A DNA stretch of 64,000 nucleotides from NCBI GenBank assembly GCA_038503075.1, contig JBCAML010000012.1, positions 992,001-1,056,000 of the forward strand, written 5' to 3'. A model generated the notes under the pieces. It had not been told where the DNA came from, did not search any database, and worked only from the letters and a program-made list of their open reading frames with translations. The DNA is from Gyromitra esculenta (taxonomy: Eukaryota > Ascomycota > Pezizomycetes > Pezizales > Discinaceae). The stretch's first letter is position 1. The number at the start of each line of letters is the position of its first letter. This document shows, one piece after another, positions 47,865 to 57,718 of this stretch. The translations under genes and the position numbers were made by a program.

Positions 47865-49317
47865 ATGCCGAAAGACGCGACCGCAGCCCTCCGAGCGCAC
47901 AGGCGCCACAACCCCCTCCACGAAGAAATCCTCGAAAACACATCCGGGAACCTCCGGAAAGTGTCCCGCGCGAAGCGGAAGGAAAAGTCGTCCAAGGCGG
48001 AGGAGTATGTTGACGCGGGCATGTCGAAGAAGATTTTGCAGATTGCGCGGGAGCAGCAGGACGAGCTTGAGGACGAGGCAGCGCTGGGTGCGGCCACGAG
48101 GGGCGACTTTATGGGTGCGGCTGCTCGGATGAGGTTTGCAGAGGAGGAGCTGGATGATGATAGCGATGTGGAGTACGAAGATACAGATTTTGGCGAGGAT
48201 GAGATTGTAGAGGAGGTGGTATGTAGCTGTCAATTGGTGTTTTGGGGGTGTTTGGCGGTGGTGGTGATAGTGCTGATTTGGCTGTGGGACAGGAGATTGA
48301 CGAGGCGGACATGGAGATGTTTAATCGCTTCCTGCCCAATAACGGCGAAGCTCCCGCCCAGCGAATATCCCTCGCCGATAAAATCCTCGAGAAGATTGCA
48401 GAACACGAAGCGCGTCAAGCTGGGACGCTGATTGAGGACGAGCCTGTCCCATCACTACCTCCCAAGGTCATAGAAGTATACACAAAGCATGTCCCCACAT
48501 ATGCCATAACCCTCCAACCACGCAGCTAACACTCCCCCACAGAGTCGGCCTCCTCCTCTCCCGCTACAAGTCCGGCAAGCTCCCCAAGGCCTTCAAGATC
48601 ATCCCCTCGCTCAAAAACTGGGAAGAAATCCTCTTCCTCACCCGTCCCGACACCTGGTCCGCCAACGCCTGCTTCGAAGCCACGCGCCTCTTCGCCGCCA
48701 CCAAATCCTCGCAGTGCCAGAAATTCCTGTCCCTGGTGCTCCTCGACCGCGTGCGCGACGACATCGCCGAGACCAAAAAGCTCAACGTGCACCTCTACAA
48801 CGCGATCAAGAAGGCGCTGTACAAGCCCGCGGCCTTCTTCAAGGGCTTCCTGTTCCCGCTGGCCCAGTCGGGGACGTGCACGCTCAAGGAAGCGCAGATC
48901 ATCGGGTCCGTGCTGACGCGCATTTCGGTGCCGGTGCTGCACTCGGCGGCCGCGCTGCTGCGCCTGTGCGAGATGGAGTATACGGGGCCCACGAGCGTGT
49001 TCATCAAGGTCCTCATCGACAAGAAGTATGCGCTGCCGTACAAGGTCGTCGATGCGCTGGTGTTCCATTTTATGCGGTTTAAAAGCGTGGAGATGGCGTT
49101 GCCGCTGCTGTGGCATCAGAGCTTTTTGGCGTTCGCCCAGCGGTATAAGAATGATATCACGGAGGACCAGAGGGACGTGTTGCTGGACGTGTTGCTGGTG
49201 AAGGGACATCCGGGGATTGCGCCGGAGGTTAGGAGGGAACTGCTGGAAGGCAGGGGCAGGGGGGTTGAGTTGGAGACTATGGGTGCTGTGGCTGATGACG
49301 ATGTTATGCTGGATTAG
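47865..49317 (+). CDS. ENP1: Bystin family ribosome assembly protein ENP1, three exons
   Basis: Nucleolar factor required for 20S pre-rRNA processing and export of the 40S precursor. Exons 47865-48218, 48293-48486 and 48543-49317 give 440 residues (yeast 483). The N-terminal third is charged (DATAALRAHRRHNPLHEEI, EELDDDSDVEYEDTDF). The bystin domain starts near EIDEADMEMFNRFLP and runs through GLLLSRYKSGKLPKAFKIIP, LTRPDTWSANACFEATRLF and PYKVVDALVFHFMRF to near the C-terminus. Intron 2 has a GC donor (AA|GCATGT) and ends CCCCCACAG with CTAAC 13 bp before it. No GT donor in that stretch keeps the frame, and the join gives the family sequence VYTK-VGLLLSRY. The start is the ATG at 47865; an upstream TTG in frame is not used. 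No break is seen. Confidence 0.94.
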
Positions 49318-49911
49318 AGGGCGTCTGTGATTGGGGGGGGGCTGCTTGGCTGTTGTGTTTGGTTTGATCTGTATATACATAAAAGCTGGCGATTGTTTTT
49401 TTTTAAAAAAATGCTGATTTATTGGGACGGATTTAGTTGCGCTGGGAAAGAGACCAGTGTTGTCTGGAATATTTCTTAGCAGGATGGTATTGTGTGGGCC
49501 AATTTGCACTCCCTGGTCCTCTCAGTTTCCATCGCCTTCTGGTCGCCAATCCAACTCTATCTTTGCGACCCATAACATGGGATACACTAATACAATGTCA
49601 CGTAATTCAGTATTAGCAGTGGGCCATGGGCCAACCAGACCTATGGAAATCACTGAGTTCAACTAGACGAACTCTCGGCCTTAGCTCGACTAGAGATAAA
49701 GTCATGACACGCACGGATAGGTGCCAGTTGATAACACCGGGGCATCCCCAGACCTCCGGCTCTGATAAATGCGTAACTTGATCTGAAATTAAGCCAGAAT
49801 CCATCATCATCCTGGTAAACCAAGCCCGACCCCTTCGTAATATCAATAGTGATATCTGTTGTGGTGCTGTGGGAGGAAGCTATCCTGGAAACTGACTGGG
49901 GTAGACTCTTT

Positions 49912-49985
49912 TGGGTAGGAGATAGTGCAGCGGATTAAGCACTGTGCAGTCGCTCATCTGGCTAGAATCATACTCTCACGTCTAT
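49912..49985 (+). repeat. tRNA-derived SINE-like head, degenerate
   Basis: An A-box match TAGTGCAGCGG (49923-49933) is followed 37 bp on by a B-box-like GGCTAGAATCA (49960-49970) with three differences from consensus. The sequence does not fold into a full tRNA. Weak on its own but supported by similar structures at 51.5 and 55.0 kb. Confidence 0.4.
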
Positions 49986-50649
49986 ATGGGCCGCTTCGCA
50001 CCAGCAGGTGTTGGTGGGGCGGAGAACGAGTCTAGGCCTACGGGAAACAAACCCTCGGGCATGGAGGTGTCCAGCCACGCTGTGTTCTTTTTTCTCGTTT
50101 GATATCTGGGGCCAGGGTAGGTTCTTGGAATCCGGATTTACTGGAATGAGGCGAATTGAGCGATTCCATACGACAGGCTGCTTCTGATGCTTAACTATAG
50201 CACCGGAGAGCGGGGCTTTTGATACGATATTGCTAGAACATCCAAGACGATTACCATATGTATTTGCTTAGAGAACTCCACCGCACTACCGGTTCACTCC
50301 CGCACTCTGCATGGGAATGATATGATGTAGAATATCGGACCAACACCACCCCCTCCAGTGCTGTACTTATCCCCGGAAATGCCATCTCGATACATATAAG
50401 CATATATGCGGCACAGTTGCCCAGAGCTTGGCTGTTGGTGGGTGTTGGCACTTGCATGCACAGCTATTTCGGGGGGGTCAAGAGTCTAGATCTCTCTAGG
50501 CCTGGCCTTTTTATTTCCCAGTTTCACTGCGTCTGCTCTCCTATGTTTACTCTCCTATGTTTACTCCCCTACACTCCCCTACACCCCCAACACAAACACG
50601 CGCACACCCACACCATCGACCGAAGCACGTAATCCTTACCGTGCATCCC

Positions 50650-51153
50650 CTATAAACGATTCCCACAATCGCCAGCCCAGCCCGGTCCGGCGTGAATCTT
50701 AGTATAAACAAACTCCCGTGACATTCCTCGATAAAGTCCCACAGGAAGGAGCCCACCATGAAACCAATTGGTCTCAACGCCCCAGGCGCAGAAAGCACGA
50801 ACCCGAGTACCCTGTGACCTTATCGAGGGAGAAGGGCCAGACAGGACAGATCCCCCGAACCCGTAGCTTGTCTGGGGTGTGATGCCCTGCTGTGATGGCC
50901 AGATTTTTGTAGTCCCTGCTTCGAATACCCTTGAATAAAACGAATTTGGCGCCGGGCCACCTATAACTACATGTACAGCCAGGGGTCCGTCCGGTCCTCG
51001 TTCCCGGCCGAACGGAATACCCGTTACGAACACTCCCGGGACTAGTATCTTAATATGTGCATGCAGGGGCGAGATGTGGGTTTTGAGTTGGGTTTTGCTC
51101 ACAACATAAATTTTGTTGCGTGCGGTATTCTTGTACTCGGCACCCGGAATCAA
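50650..51153 (-). CDS. Uncertain open frame, 167 codons, no ATG at its start
   Basis: An uninterrupted minus-strand frame which continues upstream to about 51220 without an in-frame ATG. It contains Gly/Pro-rich segments (GRERGPDGPL, VVIGGPAPNSF, TSYGFGGSVLSG). A TAG immediately before 51160 could be a splice acceptor, which would make this a terminal exon, but I cannot find the upstream exon. I do not recognise a family. One or two frames of this length are expected by chance in 64 kb, so it may be non-coding. Confidence 0.2.
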   Translation of the reverse strand: MIPGAEYKNTARNKIYVVSKTQLKTHISPLHAHIKILVPGVFVTGIPFGRERGPDGPLAVHVVIGGPAPNSFYSRVFEAGTTKIWPSQQGITPQTSYGFGGSVLSGPSPSIRSQGTRVRAFCAWGVETNWFHGGLLPVGLYRGMSREFVYTKIHAGPGWAGDCGNRL

Positions 51154-51438
51154 TAAAACTATGTGTTTGATTAAATTAAAAACGAAGACGTGAGTTTTGG
51201 GACATATGTATAATATGGATCACTCATGTACTACTCTAATATCCCAGACTCTTGTCGTGACTTTGTATCTATGGCTTCCTGGTTAGAAACGAATTTGCGT
51301 GGTAGGCGGGTATCCGATGCTCGGCACAGCTAGTATAGGCGCTGCCGAGTGATATTTTGTGTTTGAGTGGTATTTCTACCGCCCCTCTATCACTCTGTGA
51401 GCACTGCAATAAATTCTACGTTCAAGAGCAAAAGCAAC

Positions 51439-51598
51439 AAAAAAGCCCGTAACAGCTGCCTCGGAGGACTGGCTACAGGGTTTAAATACCCAGTGCGTGA
51501 AAGTTGTCGAATAACCCTCCCTGGGAGGGTTGAACCTGTGTCTGTGTTCATTCCCCCGGCCCCTCTGGGCGACACCATAACCGTTGCGCTATGATGGC
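51439..51598 (-). mobile_element. tRNA-derived SINE, about 160 bp
   Basis: On the minus strand the sequence begins near GCCATCATAGCGCAACGG. It has a perfect Pol III A box TAGCGCAACGG (51581-51591) and a good B box GGTTCAACCC (51527-51536). It then continues about 85 bp to a T6 run (51444-51439). The head is tRNA-like but lacks a pairing acceptor stem. The A box-tail-T run layout is that of a SINE rather than a tRNA gene. Confidence 0.6.
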
Positions 51599-51770
51599 TG
51601 ATGGGATAATGGAATGTTTTGTAAACATAGCTTGCTTTCTGCTTACGTACGTCTATTTATTATAACGGCAAACATGCAGTATGATGCAGGATGACACGCA
51701 ATCCAAATTGACACACCGTGACTCGCGCTTTGTTCTCAACTCCCCCACATCCTTCTGTAATTCCCAAACC

Positions 51771-51854
51771 ATCAACGCTGTCTGGCCATCAACATTGTCT
51801 GGCCATCAACGCCACTGGCTATCAACGCTGTTTGGTCATCAACGCTGTCTGGGC
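51771..51854. repeat. 17-bp minisatellite, five units
   Basis: Five tandem units of the form ATCAACGCTGTCTGGCC with one to four substitutions; the third unit is 16 bp. Units start at 51771, 51788, 51805, 51821 and 51838. It lies in non-coding sequence about 170 bp from the SINE. Confidence 0.9.
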
Positions 51855-54800
51855 GTCTATCACAAAAGTCATCTATCACAATCCTCCCACACCATGGCGG
51901 TCACGCAATTGCATGTATCTGCAAGATGAAAAAGGCACCCCGAGATTTTAATCCCGGCCGCTTTCTGCTGACTATATATCGAGATATATACTTATGCTAT
52001 CAACATCCGTCCAGTCAACACGGCAAATCTGGCATTTACAGAAGAATGCCTTACCCCCCTCAACTTCAAAGCCCTCGTGGTCGACCCCGTACTGTTGGGA
52101 AGCAAGCTGGGGAAAAAGGAAGGCAGATCTCCGGAGTTTCACTTCCAGATTTCCCTGTGCATGCTCCACAGCATTGCAGTCGGTGTAAACAACCGGGACG
52201 CAAAAAAAAAATAACTGTCGTTCACCTCCAGTACCATTCATTCGGTGGTTTCCCTGAGAGATATTTGAAGACTCTAAAAGTATAAACCATGGTGAACATC
52301 TAACCATAATTTATTCTATGCACTGACTATCACTCGACTGTGTATTCCATATTTTCTTTTCTAATCCGAACTTCTGGAGGCTTCTCCAATACACTGGGAA
52401 TAATCTGACGAATAATAAGAGATGTTGTGCTACTTATTTGTACGTCAAATTGCTCTTCGTATTGGTTCATCACACTTGACCTCAAAGCATTTCGTACAAA
52501 TGCCATACATAGATAAACAGTATAATGCATCCGGTTCTCGATTGTGCACAATAGATACAATGTGAGAAACATACCAGGAGCCACAATACCTGCTACAAGC
52601 GAACTATCTCTATTAAACTGTATAGAAATACCTCATCAGGATCGTGGACCATGGTACAGTCAGTACTCTTAATCGAGTGATACCTTGTGTCGAAGGGCCA
52701 AGCCAGGACAAATATTTAGACAGAAATTAATCACTTTCCATAGGCCGAGTACACCTCAATAAACCCACCTATCAAGTATCGCAACATCCCGGGGGTAGGC
52801 AAGCCTGCACTACGCGTATATTGGGTCACGTGGGCTTTCGGACGACCCAGAGCACGGCTTTGGGACTTATTTTTAGACTCGGACGAACCACGGCGCATTT
52901 TGCGGCTACAGAACTCGTTTTGAGCTCCTGAACTATAGGCTCTATTATCCACCGTCGCTACTACAATATATGTAATTGTTTCAAGCTCGTGATGCTCGTC
53001 AAGATGAGATTTAATGATGGGAATTACCCGATATCATACGTATAGCATCGCACACCTACACCCACACCGTACTCACCCTTACACGCTTTACCATCACAAG
53101 TTTTAATTCTATTTACCCCCACACATATCAACGAGCGGCTTAAACCTTTTCTCTCATGACACTAGCAGACCCAAGTTCACGTCCAGGCGTATCGACATCG
53201 CTAGTCCTACGCGGACCGACACGGACTCTGCAACGGGTGAGGCAAGCGTACGAGCAAAGCACTAGATCTCTAACTACAGTTCGATTATGGAAGGCATAAT
53301 AGTAAACAGAAATCTTTGACGGAGAAAAAGTTATCCTATCCCCTTAGCCAAAAGGATTACATAGCCTCGCAGTTGGTTGTGAGGGGTTCGAACGACCCTC
53401 ACTCTTGAAATTCCAACTATGGCGTGGACTATCATCTAAGCCGTGTTTATTCAAAAATCAATTTTGCTGCACATAAAAAGCTATGGCATACGTATGTTTC
53501 GTATATCGCAGAACCTCACAGGGCAGATAGTCTGTGCTGCTTGTCTCAAGTGCTTTAGCCTGTGCTAGCTCGCATTCACGACCACCCTCTAATCTCTGGT
53601 TCGCTCAGTCATTTCCTCCGGAGTGAACTGATTAGCATCGGATTGCCGAGTAATTTTTTGCGAGGTTCGTGTCATCTCTGATATCTTGATCCCTCATTTT
53701 GCTTAGCATTGCCCCCTTGGGCTTCGGTGCATTAATATCACCCGTAAATCTAGATCTAGAACGAAGACGTGATGCCCCACACTGTAATTTGGCCAATATC
53801 GACACCGATTGCATGTCAATATCACAGATCTTGTCATGGCGGGAAAAAGAAAAAGCTGCTGGTAAAACCTCGCTGTAATCTTAGAGAAACCGAAATTAGA
53901 TCATTACCCCCGGCCATCTGGCCGACACGGAACTCAAAACACAATTTGATTACGACCGATTTTCTAATTTAAGATATATCAAGTAATTTGATAATGCGAG
54001 AACCTTTACCGTGCCAACGCCCGAGGTGCAGTACTTTCGGATGCCATGATATCCACTAACGAATATGCCAGCCAAAACACGGAATCTTCGACTGAGGCCT
54101 GCCAGTGGGTGAACTCTCGCCCTCTCAAATTGCCGGGAAAAATAGCAGCAGCGCCCGGCAGCCCCTGCTTGCTTCCGGAATTTCCAAACCCTTCGGCAGC
54201 TTTGGGCGTTTGGGCGTTAGAAATATCCATATTTTGATCGATCGAGTGAGCAAGAGCGTCGACGGTAATAAGTCCCCTGTCAAAGCACAAGTGCGTGGGG
54301 GACATGTGCAAAGAAGGTTCTCGAGCGAGCGAGGAGCCCGTAATTTATGCAGCCGGAAGCGGCCAGAAGTCTAACATGCTAGAGAAGATATGAGCTGCGC
54401 ACTGACGTGATGTGGGGGTATATTCACTATGAAAACTTGGAAAGGTACACAACACGTCACTCGTTTTATATTATTTGCTATTTGTTGTAACATTTGGGTA
54501 CGAACGAGATCGATTGCTTGCTTCTTTGAAGGCTGGCTACGCGCCCCCGTTTATAGACATATAATATGTCTTTATAACCCTCCCAGGCGCCCGTGTACTA
54601 GGGCCTATGTCTCTCACTAATATCCGTCTCCGAGCCATCCCCGAGTGCTCACCCGGAGGACCCCCCACATTAGGAAGCTTTTCCAACACTCTCACTCTTC
54701 CGATTATTTCTTATTACGCATATCCGTGCTCTAAAGGGAAGGAACAGAATCTCGGCAGTCTCGATAAAACCCTCCAAAATACCCTGTGGAAAAAATGTGA

Positions 54801-55004
54801 TGGGGAAAGAGACACCAAATACAAAATCAAATACATATATATACTTAATAGGACGGCTACTAGTACTTCGTTTTCCCACCCAAACAACAAACAACAGAAG
54901 TAGCTAACCTATCCCAGTCGCATCTAGAGCTCTATTCTAGACTCGATTGACCAACGCATCCAGCGTCCAGCGTACTACACACGGCGTACTCCATATTCCC
55001 GGAT
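51855..55004. other. Gene-free stretch
   Basis: About 3.1 kb with no confident gene. Minus-strand frames at 52584-52330 (84 codons, IIRQIIPSVLEKPPEV) and 52952-52731 (Arg/Lys/Ser-rich, with ALGRPKAH) look mildly protein-like but start with non-ATG codons and match no family I know. A hairpin with stem GTGAGGG/CCCTCAC enclosing GTTCGAACGA lies near 53380-53403. Confidence 0.35.
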
Positions 55005-55092
55005 AGTTCTGGATCTAAATCCCATATCTCTCAGATAGTCTCGCAAGCTCTAGGCCACTGAGCTGTAAACCTCTCCATAGGTTTTTTTCATA
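55005..55092 (-). repeat. tRNA-derived SINE-like head
   Basis: On the minus strand CAGCTCAGTGG (55065-55055, one base from the A-box consensus) is followed by CCTAGAGC. A diverged B box GGATTTAGATCC (55022-55011) begins 43 bp after the A box, the spacing of a real tRNA. The acceptor stem does not pair, so this is a tRNA-derived repeat and not a tRNA gene. Confidence 0.5.
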
Positions 55093-57568
55093 TCATAATG
55101 ACTTGACCACGCCACATCTTGGAGCTCCCCTTATTAGTAGGACTCGGCATACCTTCTGCAATCCAAGCAGAACCAGCATACACTCTGGTGGCTGCCTGCT
55201 TCCGTTTTTCGGGGGCTCGACTCCCAACAGTTTCCCCACTTTATGGCAGTGATGGCAACTCAATTCGGCGTCGTTTGCATCAGCGAAAAGGTTGGATTCC
55301 CCTCCCAGTGTCTCCCAGTGCCCTCTCCACTGGCTCTCGGTGGCACCCGGTCCTCCTATAAACAACTTGTGGATCCATAAGTCGAATATATTGTGTATAC
55401 TCTGTTTATCATGTTTACCGAATAATTTTTTTACACTTTTTTACTTTGTATGACGTAACAGGGGCCTTTCAAATAAACCATTTTGTGGAACATACGGAAT
55501 AACTGAGCTGTCATATGTAAAAGTGAAGGTCGTGTATACATGAAAAATGATAAAACTAAGAACTACGTGTAGGGCTATCATGTCATGATAGTATTTTATT
55601 CAATAAAATAACCCATTTTTCTCGAATATCAAAAATCATAATTCCTGGATGCCACGAGGAGGAAATCCAAATTTTCTGCTGATGGATGAAATAGGCTAGA
55701 ACTTACGAAATAGATTATTTTCGCATCGTAATTATAAATCTAAATAAAGGATTTTTCAAAAATGGGAAACTAGGTTTTATGAAATGGCGCCACTGGGTGG
55801 CACTGGATGGAAATCCAAAACTCTTGCTGATCTCTCCATAAATGGTCGGTTATAGCCTATTTATTGAGAGTGATTGCACAGCGCTATAAGACTTTGAAAA
55901 TCGTAGTTTTGTATGGAGTTTGTGTGGGGGGGAGAAACGAAACTGCAACATCATGAGGTCTCAGCCAGGCAGGTCTGAGACCAAGGCAAGACAAAATGTC
56001 TCTCAGTCTGTCTCTCCCGTTGCCTATACAACCTTCAAAGCACTCCAACCTATACAATACTCTGTCATGCGCTCAAGTCTTGGTTGCGTTATAGGTCACA
56101 TATAGGTACACATCAATCACTTCATGCACTATACCTGCATGAAAAATAAAGCCTTGTTGTCTTATGTGGGGGGTATGAGAAGGCTCATCCAAAGCATCGA
56201 TATGTTTATTCGGTAGGATATATTACTGCTGATAATATACGGCTATACGTGAGGTTGCATATTTTATCTGTCGTTATTAGTTATCTGCAGGATTTGCTGT
56301 GCGTGAGCGTTCCACATTTCACTCGCCTATCCCTTCATGGACAATCACTCGATTTATGGGGTCTATGGCCCTCCTGAAATCACAAAAAAATATGCCAGCT
56401 TGTTAGTAAGTAAACTGCCCATTTATCTTATAGTGAAGAGCGTAATACAACGTGTCTTTAATACTAGCGCTCGCGCTACTCAACCTGTTGGCATCGGCCT
56501 TCGGGAGCGGCAAATTTATTCAGGAAGTCTTGGAAGACGGAATACAACCAGGCTGCAGGTATAGAGTGATATTTTCCCATGTTCCCTATGTTTCGTTTCG
56601 TTTCACTCAATTGATCACTGTATATCCAACATGTTATGTCTCAGTTTATATTACCACTCTATCCTTTCATAACATTCGTGCCAACACCGCCGCCAACGAT
56701 ACCGACTTAGGGTCCAGGGTTAGGTGACCACAGTCGGTTGAGATCGGAAGCAATAGTATGTATATTCCAACACTTAGAAAACTATATACATATAATCACG
56801 GACTTCTTGCTGGATATATGTACCCCCAAAATAGTGTAGGTTAAACCCTGGCACATAATTTTTAGCTGAAAACATGGTGTGAATGAGCTTAGACCTCTAA
56901 ACTATGCGTCGAGAATGAGGCAGTGTCTATAATTGATTCAATAGTTTACAACTAGATCGGGTGTTGAGTAATTAGCCAAAACAAATATCCAATAGTTTGT
57001 GGGTAAAGGGTTTTCGCCGTTGGCGGGATAAACACCATCTCTGACCTGAGCAGCTGAGACGTCTCGTAACCCCACACTAAAATTCACACAGACCTAGAAC
57101 TTACTCATGTAGTGTAACCCAGTTCCCAGGTTTGGGGGTGCTACCACGATAGAAAACCACGCATCAGCCCTGCACTAATCACCCTGCGCCATGGTTAGGC
57201 TTGAACGTTCGAGCGTTATGCGAAATCGGGGCTTCGGCTTCAGATTATTGTTTGCTAGCGATCTGTACCCAATCGGGTCTGGACACTGGCTGTCAGAATC
57301 GCTGCCAAGCTGAGTAATGCTTGGTGATTCTCGAGGCCATTCGTCATCCAGCCAGTGTCATTGTGGAAATGTTAAAAGGGCCCGAGAACGCCATTATTTG
57401 CTCGACGGCAGGGATTGGCCTGGCTCGGTAGGTGGAACAGCTAAGTCGAACCCACCGATGGAACGACTAAAACATGCGGCTCGGCACTTGACCCCACGTC
57501 AATTGCGAGGGTTTAATGGAAGGCCAACCCATCCATGCCGTGTCTCCTAGTTCACACAACAGACAATT
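55093..57568. other. Gene-free stretch
   Basis: About 2.5 kb with no supported gene; AT-rich around 55400-55780. Confidence 0.4.
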
Positions 57569-57570
57569 TA

Positions 57571-57716
57571 CTCGGGTCAGGCAAGAAGTTTGGAAATACA
57601 AGGGAGATCCCTGAAGGGATATCAATTGGCTAGAATAATAGAAAATCAAGAACTTTAAGTTTCCTATTTGCCGCTGGGATCCCCCTTGTATTTCCAAACT
57701 TCTTGCCTGACCCGAG
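57571..57716. mobile_element. MITE, 146 bp, near-perfect 41-bp inverted ends
   Basis: The first 34 bp, starting CTCGGGTCAGGCAAGAAG, match the reverse of the right end exactly; a further seven bases match with one difference. TA flanks both ends (57569-57570 and 57717-57718). The absence of mismatches makes it the youngest-looking element of the window. The loop of about 60 bp has no coding capacity. The Tc1/mariner group is the likely source of its transposase. Confidence 0.88.
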
Positions 57717-57718
57717 TA

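Larger units (their letters stand above)
49318..51438. other. Region downstream of ENP1 without a confident gene
   Basis: Contains the SINE-like head at 49912-49985 and an uncertain minus-strand frame at 50650-51153, both listed separately. A repeated block CTCCTATGTTTACT occurs twice at about 50539-50566. A TACATGTA palindrome lies at 50968-50975. Confidence 0.4.

Noticed and set aside
52330..52952. Two minus-strand frames, one with an AT-hook-like GRPK
   Set aside because: Both start at non-ATG codons and cannot be joined; the motif alone is too short.
53380..53403. tRNA T-arm-like sequence GGTTCGAAC
   Set aside because: The loop is 10 nt inside a 7-bp stem, there is no A box at the right distance and no acceptor stem.
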